Position numbers and translations under genes: made by a program
Notes under the pieces: model-generated
The model's input: the letters and a program-made list of their open reading frames with translations, nothing else
The model's database searches: none
Told to the model about the DNA's origin: nothing
In this document: piece by piece, positions 54,005 through 62,042 of the stretch
How positions within the stretch are numbered: position 1 is the stretch's first letter
How the letters are laid out: each line of letters starts with the position of its first letter
Assembly: GCA_910585435.1 (NCBI GenBank)
Contig: CAJUEJ010000001.1
Location: 1-64,000 of the forward strand
DNA from: an uncultured Hungatella sp.
Lineage (GTDB): Bacteria; Bacillota; Clostridia; Lachnospirales; Lachnospiraceae
Length of the DNA: 64,000 nucleotides
Reading direction: 5' to 3'

Positions 54005-54033
54005 TTTACAGAGGCATTTTCTTTTGTTATAAT
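54005..54033 (+). promoter_or_regulatory. sigma-A promoter of the 55-residue gene
   Basis: TTTACA at 54005 and a perfect TATAAT at 54028 are 17 bases apart, 38 bases before the ATG at 54071. Confidence 0.75.
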
Positions 54034-54070
54034 GAAGTTACAATTAACAGTCTCAGAAAGAGGTGAGGAT

Positions 54071-54238
54071 ATGACAGAGAAAGAGCTTATTACAGTAACG
54101 ATTGACCGGTATACGGATCTGCAGCGTATTAAAAAAGCCAACGGTGATTACAAAAATACAGAATTAGATTATTTGATTAAGGTGACAGTTGCAAAGCTGG
54201 TTTCTCTTGGAGTATCTGTTGAGGATATAACTCTGTAA
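54071..54238 (+). CDS. small hypothetical protein, 55 residues
   Basis: MTEKELITVTIDRYTDLQRI starts a 55-residue, soluble, acidic-basic mixed protein predicted to be mainly helical. I recognise no family. The start is firm: GAGGTGAGG lies upstream and a near-consensus promoter precedes it, so it is a free-standing gene with a terminator 22 bases after its stop. It lies between the ABC operon and a mobile-type regulator gene. No DNA-binding motif is evident. Confidence 0.65.
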   Translation: MTEKELITVTIDRYTDLQRIKKANGDYKNTELDYLIKVTVAKLVSLGVSVEDITL

Positions 54239-54259
54239 GAAAATCAAATGATTAAAAGG

Positions 54260-54301
54260 CCGCTGCCTGGTGAGAGAAATTTCACAGGGCAGCGGTTGTT
54301 T
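54260..54301. terminator. terminator between convergent genes
   Basis: CCGCTGCCTG and CAGGGCAGCGG pair with one bulge around an inner GTGA/TCAC stem, followed on the plus strand by TTGTTTATTT. It also borders the end of the minus-strand gene at 54300. Confidence 0.8.
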
Positions 54302-55652
54302 ATTTGATTTGCCAATACCCTTTCGTATCGGAACCAACCCGTTGGAGGACACCTTTGTTTTTAAGGGATTTAATTCTTGAAGAGATTGTTTTTCGGCTCA
54401 CGCCCAGTTTTTCCGCCAGGACAGCATAGGTGTAGGCAGGATCTTCGAGTAACAGAAATAAAAGCTTTTGCTCTGCCTCAGTCACCTTCTCAGTCACCTT
54501 CTCAGTCACCCCTTCCGTTACCTTATAGAGCGAAGTGCGCACGATTCGGTCTTCAGCGGCTATGAATTGTATCATAACATCACTAGGATGAATTGTGTAT
54601 TCCGGTAGTGGTGAGCCATCTTCTTCACAAGACTGACAAATTTTTTCGATACCGCGTCCCCAGCTTTCAATGAGGCCAGATAAATAATATACATTAGCAA
54701 TAGAGGGGTTATATGGACGGGAAGCGTGTTTGGACATTAAACTGTCAATGGTCCAGTTTTCCGGTAGCTTTCCACAGTTTGCAATATAAAGATGATCTTC
54801 ATAAACACTGATTTGGATGGGTGTGCAAGATTCATATTGCTTGTGGCATAAGGCGTTCAGCAAAGCTTCCCTCAGAGCTGCATCCGGGACAAAGTATCGT
54901 TCTATTCGTTGTATTCCCTCGTAGGAAATTTTTGCTTTCATATATTTGAGATGAAGGACTTCGATAATCTTATCAATCTGCTCTAAAATGGAACCATGGA
55001 TTTCATCCTGGTAACGAAGGTCAGCATCTGTTTCAAAGAATCCAATTTTAGTATACGAGCCAAGCTGCCACTTGTCGGGCTCTTTGCTAAACAAGAGCAT
55101 GGCTGCATTTGTATAGTGTCCGGCATTGGTCAGGTGGAGCTTTTCCATCAAGTCTGCCTTTGACTCTGACAGAACGCGCTCGTCAATCCTTCCCTTTTTT
55201 GCGGCCATAGTTTTGAATTTCTGAACCAGAGCATCGTCGATATCTTCAATGGTGAAACCGGGGAGAGGCATATTATCCCAGGAAGTGCCACGTTTGCGGA
55301 GAATGAAGCTTTCCAGTTCAGAAGCAGAGAGCATTTGTATGGTGCTTCCGCTGCGGTAATAGTAAATTCCTTTGCAGGAAATAGCAACAGGATAGGGTGG
55401 AACTACAATTTCAATATATTCTTTTCCGTCTTTCTCTAATCTGTTTACATCTACAACAATGATCATGGCATTGCGGACCTTATTGGGGATGTCCTCTAAA
55501 AGTTTACGGGTATTGTCAAGCCCTATAATATGCCCGTTATCATCACATCCAATATAAATCTTCCCGCCCTGGGCATTGGCAAAACCACAGATCCATTCAA
55601 GATAGTTATCTCGCCACTTGGCTTTCCATTCTATATTCTGATTTTCAGGCAT
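54300..55652 (-). CDS. AlbA_2-domain ATP-binding/helix-turn-helix regulator
   Basis: A 450-residue protein. The N-terminal AlbA_2 (divergent AAA_4/Schlafen-like) fold is seen in ENQNIEWKAKWRDNYLEWIC, FANAQGGKIYIGCDDNGHII; the middle has LREALLNALCHKQYES and WGRGIEKI of the GHKL-like HATPase_c_4 domain. A repeat EGVTEKVTEKVTEAE (about residues 373-387) links to a C-terminal winged helix (YAVLAEKLGVSRKTISSRIK). Such proteins are common in mobile or stress-response loci as transcription regulators; ligand unknown. ATG 55652 follows GTGAGG and overlaps the small helix-turn-helix gene upstream by eight bases; the longer frame to 55766 is rejected. Confidence 0.85.
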   Translation of the reverse strand: MPENQNIEWKAKWRDNYLEWICGFANAQGGKIYIGCDDNGHIIGLDNTRKLLEDIPNKVRNAMIIVVDVNRLEKDGKEYIEIVVPPYPVAISCKGIYYYRSGSTIQMLSASELESFILRKRGTSWDNMPLPGFTIEDIDDALVQKFKTMAAKKGRIDERVLSESKADLMEKLHLTNAGHYTNAAMLLFSKEPDKWQLGSYTKIGFFETDADLRYQDEIHGSILEQIDKIIEVLHLKYMKAKISYEGIQRIERYFVPDAALREALLNALCHKQYESCTPIQISVYEDHLYIANCGKLPENWTIDSLMSKHASRPYNPSIANVYYLSGLIESWGRGIEKICQSCEEDGSPLPEYTIHPSDVMIQFIAAEDRIVRTSLYKVTEGVTEKVTEKVTEAEQKLLFLLLEDPAYTYAVLAEKLGVSRKTISSRIKSLKNKGVLQRVGSDTKGYWQIK

Positions 55653-55851
55653 TGCGTTGTTCCTCACATTTCTTGATGTATTTTCCGCTTTTAATTCGAG
55701 CGTCTGCAGGCTTTTCTGCCGTTTCTGGTATAATCCATATCTGACCGGTCCGCTGGACGCCTTCAATACGGTTCTCCTTACAAAGAATTGCTACCCGCCG
55801 TCTGGAGAGTCCCCATTTTTCGGCGGCTTCACTCGTTGAAATATATTTCAT
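55645..55851 (-). CDS. small helix-turn-helix (excisionase/MerR-like) protein
   Basis: A 68-residue DNA-binding protein: YISTSEAAEKWGLSRRRVAI is a winged-helix start like excisionases, followed by RTGQIWIIPETAEKP. ATG 55851 follows AAGGAGCG, and the longer frame to 55911 is rejected. The end overlaps the AlbA_2-type gene by eight bases, so the two form a coupled pair that probably autoregulates. No integrase gene is near. Confidence 0.8.
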   Translation of the reverse strand: MKYISTSEAAEKWGLSRRRVAILCKENRIEGVQRTGQIWIIPETAEKPADARIKSGKYIKKCEEQRNA

Positions 55852-56014
55852 GACAGTCGCTCCTTGTTTCTTTGCTATATCTATTATATTCACAATGGAG
55901 AATAATATCAAGAAATATCCCCAAAATAGAAAATTTTACAAAAGAGAAATAAAGGTATTGCATTTCTATAGAAACAGTGATAAAATTTTACCAAAGGTTA
56001 ACGGTGTTAACCAC

Positions 56015-56057
56015 CAACGACCTGGCAGGCGGCGCGAAGCGACGTGTGCCGATTCAT
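56015..56057. repeat. short dispersed repeat, copy 2 (upstream of the flavoprotein gene)
   Basis: CAACGACCTGGCAGGCGGCG and the following GAAGC, GACGTGTG blocks match 29447-29489 with about six changes. It lies just ahead of the ribosome binding site of the flavoprotein gene. Confidence 0.45.
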
Positions 56058-56077
56058 ATGTACAAGGAGGAGAGGAC

Positions 56078-58693
56078 ATGAAAAAAGTAGTTACTAAGAG
56101 ACTGGCTCCGGTACTGCTTGCGTCCAGCATGGTTGTTATGGCTGGATGTTCATCTGGCGGTTCCCAGACGGAGACCACCACGGCAACACCTGAGACCACC
56201 ACCACAGCGGCGGCAGCTGCCGGAACGTACACGGCCGGTACCTATACCGGAGAGGGGCAGGGCTTTGGCGGAACTGTGACTGTAGCCATTACGGTAGACG
56301 CTGATTCCATTACGGACGTGAAGATTGAAGGGCCGGATGAGACGGAGAATATCGGAGGCGCCGCTTTTGAGGAGCTGGCTAATCAGGTAAAGGACGCCCA
56401 GAGCGCGGAGATCGACGGTGTATCAGGAGCAACCCTTACATCAAACGGTGTAAAAGAAGCAGCAGCCATGGCAATCGCTCTTGCCAAAGGTGAGGAAGTC
56501 AGCGCAGGGGGCGGAGAACTGACCTTCACCGCAGGTACATACACAGGTGTAGGAGCAGGATATAACGGAGATGTATCTCTTGATGTTACATTCAGCGACA
56601 GCGCAATTACGGATATCGTGGTAAATACTTCAGGAGAGACCAATCACGTGGGAACTCCGGCATTTGACATTATGTTCCCGGATGCTATCGAGGCAAACGG
56701 TTCCGGTATTGACAGCGTATCCGGCGCTACCTTTACCAGCCGTGCTGTGAAGGATGCTTTAAATGACGCGGCAGAGCAGGCCGGTGTATCGGATCTGGCA
56801 GCGTTCAAGAAGAACACGGTGGTTCATGAGGCTGGAGAAGACATTGAGGTTACTTATGACGTGGTTGTTGTCGGCGGCGGCGGAGCCGGTATGGCAGCGG
56901 CAGCAGAGGCGGCATTAAGCGGCAAGACGGTTCTGATCATGGAAACAAACGCTGAGATCGGCGGCAACACTCTGGTTTCCGGCGGTGCATACCAGTCGGT
57001 TATGCCTTATCTGGTATGGGATCCTAAGGATCCGGACGCAACAACGGGTACCTGGGAGTACAACGGAGAATCCTATGACAAGGTAATGTCCACACAGGGC
57101 TGTATCGACACCTTAAAGACGATTCTGGAGTGGTCTGAGGAGCCTTTCGATGAGGATTATTACAAGAATAATGAATATATCATCGGCGAGATTGATGATT
57201 TAAGCAAGCATGGCGTTCATGCTGAATATCTGGATACCCTGAAGGCCTTGAAGGCAGAGATCAAAGAATATCTGGCATGGGCACAGCCGAAGCTGGATGC
57301 CGGCATTCCGGAGAATGAGATTACCCTGTTCTCTACGGTTAACCTTCATATTTTCCAGACTTACTACGGCGGTTTAAGACAGAGCAGCGACAAGTCTGAG
57401 TGGATTTACGGTGATTATGAGCTGGTTTCCCAGTTTATTAACGAGGCCCAGGGCTTAAAAGAGTGGCTGAGGGATCAGGGCTCCTACTTCAATGACGCAA
57501 CACAGCCAACCCTTATCGGTGCTCTCTGGTACAGAGAGAATGAGTTTGCAGGCGGCGATCTGGACGGCGACGGCAAACCGGAAGTACCGGCACAGTGGGG
57601 TACCTATTTTGCAACCACCCAGAATACCGTGCTGAATACGGCTCCTACGGCAAAAGACAACCAGATCATGCTTCGTACCACGGCAGAGCATCTGATCGTG
57701 GAGGACGGCAAGGTCACAGGCGTGGAAGCGGTTCAGTATGACGGCACCAAAGTAACCGCCCATGCCAACAACGGTGTGGTTCTTGCAACCGGCGGTTTCG
57801 CTGCCAACATTCAGAAGGTTATGGATACCAACCAGTACTGGGATAAAAAGTTTATCACTGCCAGCACCAAGACAACCAACCGGAATTCTCTGGACGGAAG
57901 CGGTATCGCCATGGGCGAGGAAGTAAATGCCGGCACAACCGGCGAGGGCTGGACCCAGATGATGCCTATCTCCTGGATTGACAACGGAAATCTTTCCTTT
58001 GGCGCAGGTACCTATGCGGTTTACATTAACCCCACCACAGGCAAGAGATTCGTAAATGAGTCTGCAGAGCGTGATGTTCTGTCTCTGGGCGAATTTGAGA
58101 ATGGCGTTGAGTACGGCGGTTCTCAGGGCGTGTTCCTGGAGTTCTCCAATGCAGATGTGATGGTTGGGCGTCCTTATCCCTATGATGATTACACCAACAA
58201 TGTATCTGGTAAGGAGCAGGTTGACGGCAGAGTTTACTTTGTGACCAGCCCGGCGGAACTGCAGACAGTTCTTGACAACTTTGGCATGGAAGCAGATCCG
58301 GCGGCCATCTATGCAACCATCGAGGCATACGATAAGGCAATCATGGAAGGCAAACAGCCGGAGGATGCAGGCAAGAGCCAGGCAAGCAACCTGATCGGTA
58401 AGGCAGACAAGGATTCCAGCGATAATTATGAGGCAGGCACCTACAAGTTAGACGGCGAATTGCTTCGTGTAAGAATCATGGCTCCGTCTACCCACCATAC
58501 TATGGGCGGACTGACGGTTGACATCAACCGTCACGTACTGGACGGAGACGGCAACGTGATTCCGGGTCTGTATGCAGCCGGCGAGGTTACCGGCGGTATC
58601 CATGGCGGAAACCGTCTGGGCGGCAATGCTATCGTAGAGATCTTTGTATCCGGACGTACGGCGGCGCAGGCCATTGTTGAGGATAATAAATAA
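56078..58693 (+). CDS. extracellular flavinylated fumarate-reductase-like flavoprotein
   Basis: An 871-residue lipoprotein: signal peptide with lipobox VMAGC (Cys 24) and a Thr/Ala linker. Two FMN-binding domains follow, each with the S-G-A-T motif that receives FMN from ApbE (VSGATLTS at about residue 115, VSGATFTS at about 213). The C-terminal ~600 residues form an FAD_binding_2 reductase (VVVGGGGAGMAAAAEAALSG at about 264; NRLGGNAIVEIFVSGR near the end). This is the layout of surface respiratory reductases (fumarate, urocanate, cinnamate-type) fed by a membrane flavin electron chain. AAGGAGGAGAGG precedes ATG 56078. The acceptor cannot be told from sequence. No ApbE gene is in the window. 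Confidence 0.92.
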   Translation: MKKVVTKRLAPVLLASSMVVMAGCSSGGSQTETTTATPETTTTAAAAAGTYTAGTYTGEGQGFGGTVTVAITVDADSITDVKIEGPDETENIGGAAFEELANQVKDAQSAEIDGVSGATLTSNGVKEAAAMAIALAKGEEVSAGGGELTFTAGTYTGVGAGYNGDVSLDVTFSDSAITDIVVNTSGETNHVGTPAFDIMFPDAIEANGSGIDSVSGATFTSRAVKDALNDAAEQAGVSDLAAFKKNTVVHEAGEDIEVTYDVVVVGGGGAGMAAAAEAALSGKTVLIMETNAEIGGNTLVSGGAYQSVMPYLVWDPKDPDATTGTWEYNGESYDKVMSTQGCIDTLKTILEWSEEPFDEDYYKNNEYIIGEIDDLSKHGVHAEYLDTLKALKAEIKEYLAWAQPKLDAGIPENEITLFSTVNLHIFQTYYGGLRQSSDKSEWIYGDYELVSQFINEAQGLKEWLRDQGSYFNDATQPTLIGALWYRENEFAGGDLDGDGKPEVPAQWGTYFATTQNTVLNTAPTAKDNQIMLRTTAEHLIVEDGKVTGVEAVQYDGTKVTAHANNGVVLATGGFAANIQKVMDTNQYWDKKFITASTKTTNRNSLDGSGIAMGEEVNAGTTGEGWTQMMPISWIDNGNLSFGAGTYAVYINPTTGKRFVNESAERDVLSLGEFENGVEYGGSQGVFLEFSNADVMVGRPYPYDDYTNNVSGKEQVDGRVYFVTSPAELQTVLDNFGMEADPAAIYATIEAYDKAIMEGKQPEDAGKSQASNLIGKADKDSSDNYEAGTYKLDGELLRVRIMAPSTHHTMGGLTVDINRHVLDGDGNVIPGLYAAGEVTGGIHGGNRLGGNAIVEIFVSGRTAAQAIVEDNK

Positions 58694-58712
58694 TATACAG
58701 AAGTAACAGATT

Positions 58713-58758
58713 AAAAAGCGGGTGTTCCCTGGAAGGGTCTGGGGAGCATCCGCTTTTT
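58713..58758 (+). terminator. Rho-independent terminator after the flavoprotein gene
   Basis: AAAAAGCGGGTG pairs with CATCCGCTTTTT with one G-T around a 22-base loop, ending in TTTTTAT. Confidence 0.85.
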
Positions 58759-58759
58759 A

Positions 58760-58788
58760 TTGACAGCTTTTGCACAAATGGATATACT
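58760..58788 (+). promoter_or_regulatory. sigma-A promoter of the PHP gene
   Basis: TTGACA (58760) and TATACT (58783) are 17 bases apart, 37 bases before the ATG at 58825. Confidence 0.8.
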
Positions 58789-58824
58789 ATAGCTGAATTT
58801 AACTTACCTGAGAGGAGAGGGCTT

Positions 58825-59487
58825 ATGGCACTGATAGAACTGCATTTACATACGTCGGAGAGCAGTCCCTGCGGAAGAGTTCCGGCTAAGAAGGGAATGA
58901 CGATGTACAGGGAAGCCGGCTATGACGGGGTAGTAGTTACGGATCATTTCAGCAGAGATGTACACGGCAGAAAGGATGGCCGGAGATGGGAGCAGGTGGT
59001 GGAAAAGTTCCTGGAAGGATACAAAAAGGCCAAGAGGGAAGGGGAAAAGCTGGGCCTTAAGGTTTACTTGGGGATGGAGCTTCGGTTTCCCCATGATGAG
59101 AATGATTTTCTGGTGTACGGACTGGATGAAGGGTATATTCTGGCTCATCCGTGGCTCTATGAGAGGGAGCTGTATCAGGTATACAGAGAGATGAATCAAG
59201 CCGGGATTGAGATTTTCCAGGCCCATCCCTTCCGGGGCAGCTGCAGCCCGGCAGATCCGAAGTGCTTAAGCGGCGTGGAGATTCTCAACGGAAATCCACG
59301 GCACAATTCCCACAATGATATGGCCCGGGCCTGGGCCAAGGAGCAGGCATTGACAGGGATCTGCGGGTCGGATTTTCATCAGGCGGAGGATCTGGCCGGA
59401 GCAGGGATCTGTGTTCCGGTTCTTCCGGAATCGGAAAAGGAACTGGCGCAGGTGCTGAAGGCAGGGGCATTTACCTTCAGAATGTAG
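58825..59487 (+). CDS. PHP-domain phosphoesterase
   Basis: A 220-residue cytoplasmic metal-dependent hydrolase. IELHLHTSESSPCGR gives the HxH pair of the PHP domain, VVVTDHFSRD the next Asp-His, QAHPFRG and GSDFHQAEDL the late ligands. Relatives include histidinol phosphatase and 5'-3' nucleoside exonucleases; the short length and lack of his genes leave the substrate open. Its end overlaps the Rrf2-type gene on the other strand by 11 bases. AGAGGAGAGG precedes the start. Confidence 0.87.
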   Translation: MALIELHLHTSESSPCGRVPAKKGMTMYREAGYDGVVVTDHFSRDVHGRKDGRRWEQVVEKFLEGYKKAKREGEKLGLKVYLGMELRFPHDENDFLVYGLDEGYILAHPWLYERELYQVYREMNQAGIEIFQAHPFRGSCSPADPKCLSGVEILNGNPRHNSHNDMARAWAKEQALTGICGSDFHQAEDLAGAGICVPVLPESEKELAQVLKAGAFTFRM

Positions 59488-59890
59488 CAGAGCCGCGTGC
59501 AAGATCCTCCAGTGTGATGTGGGAAAAGTACTCATATACCATTTTGTCAAATCCCTTCCACATAGGAAGGGTACGGCACTTGGGGCTTCTTGCGCAGTCT
59601 TCGGCATTGGGAGCAAGGCAGGCCACAGTGGCAAGGGTTCCTTCGGTCAGGGTTAAGATCTCCCAGACCGTATATTCCGAGGGGGAGCGGGTCAGCCTGT
59701 AGCCGCCGCCTTTGCCGCGAAGGCCTTTTAACAGTTTCTCTTTTACCAGAATCTTTAAGATAATCTCTAAGTATTTCTCTGATATCTCCTGTCTGGAAGC
59801 AATCTCGCCCAGCGGGATGTAACCGTCTCTGTCCTGTTGCGCCAAATCTACCATCACACGCAAAGCATATCTTCCTTTTGTAGAAATCAT
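59477..59890 (-). CDS. Rrf2-family iron-sulfur transcriptional regulator
   Basis: A 137-residue dimeric regulator. The N-terminal winged helix reads MISTKGRYALRVMVDLAQQD and EIASRQEISEKYLEIILKIL. Three cysteines in CLAPNAEDCARSPKC (about residues 93-107) are placed to bind a [2Fe-2S] cluster, as in IscR. The start ATG 59890 follows AAGGAGATT; the longer frame to 59968 is rejected. No isc/suf genes are near, so it may be an IscR/CymR-type global regulator. CymR lacks these cysteines, which favours the IscR-like type. Confidence 0.9.
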   Translation of the reverse strand: MISTKGRYALRVMVDLAQQDRDGYIPLGEIASRQEISEKYLEIILKILVKEKLLKGLRGKGGGYRLTRSPSEYTVWEILTLTEGTLATVACLAPNAEDCARSPKCRTLPMWKGFDKMVYEYFSHITLEDLARGSATF

Positions 59891-60049
59891 ATAGAATCTC
59901 CTTGTAAGTAAACCTGCATACACCCAGCGGTGGATGTACCACCACACATGAAAGCCTGGCGAGCGCACTTGGCGTACCTGAATTTATGCCGTCTGTTCGG
60001 CGGCGTATTTTTAAAGTAATGATTGCCAACTGTATTGTGATATTTCGTG

Positions 60050-60367
60050 TCACATCTGGACAAATGGAAAATTATTTACCAGATTATCGTCCATTTCCAT
60101 CATATTCAAAATACGGCTTGCTGTTCCGGAAGGGTGGTTTGTCCCTGCTTCCCAGGCTTCTACCGTTTTTGCTGAAACTCCCATATAACCAGCAAACAGT
60201 TTTTGCGATAATCCGGTCTTCTTCCTTATATGCTGAATTTCTTTCGCATTATAAGTTTTTACTGGCATAACAGCTGCGATTCGCCGTTGCAAGTGTTTTT
60301 CTTTGCTTTGAGCATCTTCAATGGCTTCTGCCAAACCGGTCATAATACTTTCATATACATGTTCCAT
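60050..60367 (-). CDS. HigA-like helix-turn-helix antitoxin
   Basis: A 105-residue protein with an Xre-type helix-turn-helix: AKEIQHIRKKTGLSQKLFAG followed by YMGVSAKTVEAWEAG. The N-terminus (MEHVYESIMTGLAEAIEDAQ) is helical and probably binds the toxin. The gene starts 13 bases after the toxin-like gene, on the same transcript. Antitoxins of this class neutralise a RelE-like mRNA interferase and repress the promoter, which here has a perfect dyad (60627-60643). The antitoxin is intact although the toxin is not. Confidence 0.86.
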   Translation of the reverse strand: MEHVYESIMTGLAEAIEDAQSKEKHLQRRIAAVMPVKTYNAKEIQHIRKKTGLSQKLFAGYMGVSAKTVEAWEAGTNHPSGTASRILNMMEMDDNLVNNFPFVQM

Positions 60368-60380
60368 CGCACACCTCCTG

Positions 60381-60599
60381 CTATAGACTTTTTTCCAATA
60401 TCTGGATCATCTTTTTGATGTTATTACACTCTGCTTTTGTCAGGTTGTCTTTTTCTTTTTTGGGATAAATCGTTATAAGGTAGATTGTCTCCGGATTTTT
60501 TAATAATGCTAACTCAAGCCTTCTCATATCATCATCTGAAAGGCCTAATAGTTTCCAGTTTCTAGTGAATTCTTTGGTCTGAATAAATGTTCTTATCAT
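60381..60599 (-). pseudogene. RelE/HigB-like toxin with an internal in-frame deletion
   Basis: A 72-residue protein whose ends match the family: MIRTFIQTKEFTRNWKLLGL with the segment RRLELALLKNP, and at the C-terminus TIYLITIYPKKEKDNLTKAE followed by IKKMIQILEKSL. In intact relatives, as I recall them, about 35-40 residues carrying the central beta-strands and the catalytic RG/R region lie between NPE and TIYLI; here they are directly joined. The frame is kept, so a short protein may still be made and bind the antitoxin. AAAGGAA precedes ATG 60599. Confidence 0.75.
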
Positions 60600-60621
60600 T
60601 TGATTTCCTTTTGCTATTTAT

Positions 60622-60650
60622 AATATACCCTATTTAATAGGGTGTGTCAA
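60622..60650 (-). promoter_or_regulatory. toxin-antitoxin promoter with a dyad between -35 and -10
   Basis: On the minus strand TTGACA and TATATT are spaced by 17 bases, 23 bases before the toxin start. The spacer is almost exactly a perfect inverted repeat, ACCCTATTTAATAGGGT (60627-60643, plus strand). This is the expected operator for antitoxin autoregulation. Confidence 0.8.
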
Positions 60651-60909
60651 TATAGTAAAAATGGTCTGGTAAATAATATGGAAAGCGAATTTCTGACGAA
60701 GCTTTTAAAGACATGGATGTACTTAATTTTACATCCATTTTTTGATTAATTGATAAAACTATGTAATAGGTGATATTTTTCTTTATAATATCAAAAAGAG
60801 AACTATAATTCAATAGAATACAAAAAAGAAAAATGGAGAAATTACTAATAGTTTAAATCAGTACCAGAGATCTAAATCTGTGAAAAAATAGAAAGGAGCG
60901 TAAAAGGCC
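60651..60909. other. AT-rich gap upstream of spoVAD
   Basis: About 260 bases with no open frame of note. spoVAC, the usual gene before spoVAD, is absent here. A GAATA at 60819 could be part of a forespore (sigma-G) promoter but no convincing -10 was seen. Ribosome binding site GAAAGGAGCG lies just before spoVAD. Confidence 0.35.
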
Positions 60910-61917
60910 ATGGAGAAAGGAAAAGCCAGTATCCATTTTGAGGAGCCGCCATTCATCGCCGGAATGGCCAGTGTGGCGGGAAAGAAGGAGGGCCAGGGGC
61001 CGTTAGGGCATCTGATTGATGTGATCGAGCAGGATGACATGTGTGGAAAAGAGAACTGGGAGGCAGCGGAAAGCGCGATGCAGAAAAAAGCAGCCCAGCT
61101 GGCTATCAAAAAGAGCGGGACAGAAAAAGAAAAAATCCGCTATCTCTTTGCCGGGGATCTGTTGGGCCAGCTGATTGCCACCTCCTTCGGCACTGCAGAC
61201 TTAGAGATTCCCACCTTCGGGTTATACGGGGCTTGTTCCACCATGGGAGAAGCCATAGCCCTGGGAGCCATGACCGTCCACGGAGGATACGCAGAACAGG
61301 TTCTCTCTATGGCATCCAGCCATTTTGCCACGGCAGAAAAGCAGTTTCGTTTTCCCCTGGCATACGGGAACCAGCGTCCCTTTTCCGCCACCTGGACGGT
61401 GACAGGGTGCGGCGCGGTAGTCATAAGAAAAGGCGGCCAGGGCATAGCAAAAATCACCGGTGTGACAGTTGGAAGAATCGTGGACTTTGGCGCCAGAGAT
61501 TCCATGAATATGGGAGCAGCCATGGCTCCTGGGGCAGTTCACACCATTCTCCAGAACTTCGAAGACTTCGATGTAGACGAAACCTACTATGACCGGATTA
61601 TCACCGGCGACCTGGGAGAGGTTGGAAGAAAGATTGTTTTGGACATGATGAAAGAAGAAGGCCATGACCTGGAGTCTGTATATATGGACTGCGGCATCGA
61701 AATCTTTGACAAGGAAAAACAGGATACCCATGCCGGAGGAAGCGGCTGCGGCTGTTCCGCCGTCACCCTGTGTTCCATGATTCTCCCCAAGATTCAGAGA
61801 GGTGAGTGGAAACGGGTTTTATTTCTCCCCACCGGTGCCCTCCTGTCCACAGTCAGCTTCAATGAAGGAAAAAGCATCCCGGGAATTGCCCACGGAGTTA
61901 TGATAGAATGCATATAG
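60910..61917 (+). CDS. spoVAD: stage V sporulation protein AD
   Basis: A 335-residue thiolase-fold protein of the spore inner membrane that binds dipicolinic acid and is needed for its uptake into the forespore. FEEPPFIAGMASVAGKKEGQ, LYGACSTMGEAIALGAM and HGGYAEQVLSMASSHF are family motifs. Start codon ATG follows AAAGGAGCG and spoVAE comes next. spoVAC is not present upstream, unlike the usual spoVAC-AD-AE order. The coding strand is richer in C than neighbouring genes. Confidence 0.93.
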   Translation: MEKGKASIHFEEPPFIAGMASVAGKKEGQGPLGHLIDVIEQDDMCGKENWEAAESAMQKKAAQLAIKKSGTEKEKIRYLFAGDLLGQLIATSFGTADLEIPTFGLYGACSTMGEAIALGAMTVHGGYAEQVLSMASSHFATAEKQFRFPLAYGNQRPFSATWTVTGCGAVVIRKGGQGIAKITGVTVGRIVDFGARDSMNMGAAMAPGAVHTILQNFEDFDVDETYYDRIITGDLGEVGRKIVLDMMKEEGHDLESVYMDCGIEIFDKEKQDTHAGGSGCGCSAVTLCSMILPKIQRGEWKRVLFLPTGALLSTVSFNEGKSIPGIAHGVMIECI

Positions 61918-61985
61918 GGCATAAAGGCATATAGCGTATAGGATGTATATAACGTATGATGTATGTAACGTATGTAGCAGCAGCC
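61918..61985 (+). repeat. degenerate GTATGTAACGTATG-type repeats
   Basis: The spoVAD-spoVAE spacer contains imperfect tandem copies of a TATAACGTATG/TGTAACGTATG unit with GGCATA/GCATATAG blocks before them. No gene fits here; the effect on spoVAE translation is unknown. Confidence 0.4.
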
Positions 61986-62042
61986 GATATGGGCTGTGGA
62001 AAAAGACAAGCACCAAATCAGCACAGAAAGGAAGACACACAG

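Noticed and set aside
61041..61592. 183-residue Arg/Ser/His-rich frame inside spoVAD
   Set aside because: Out-of-frame shadow of spoVAD without a credible start.
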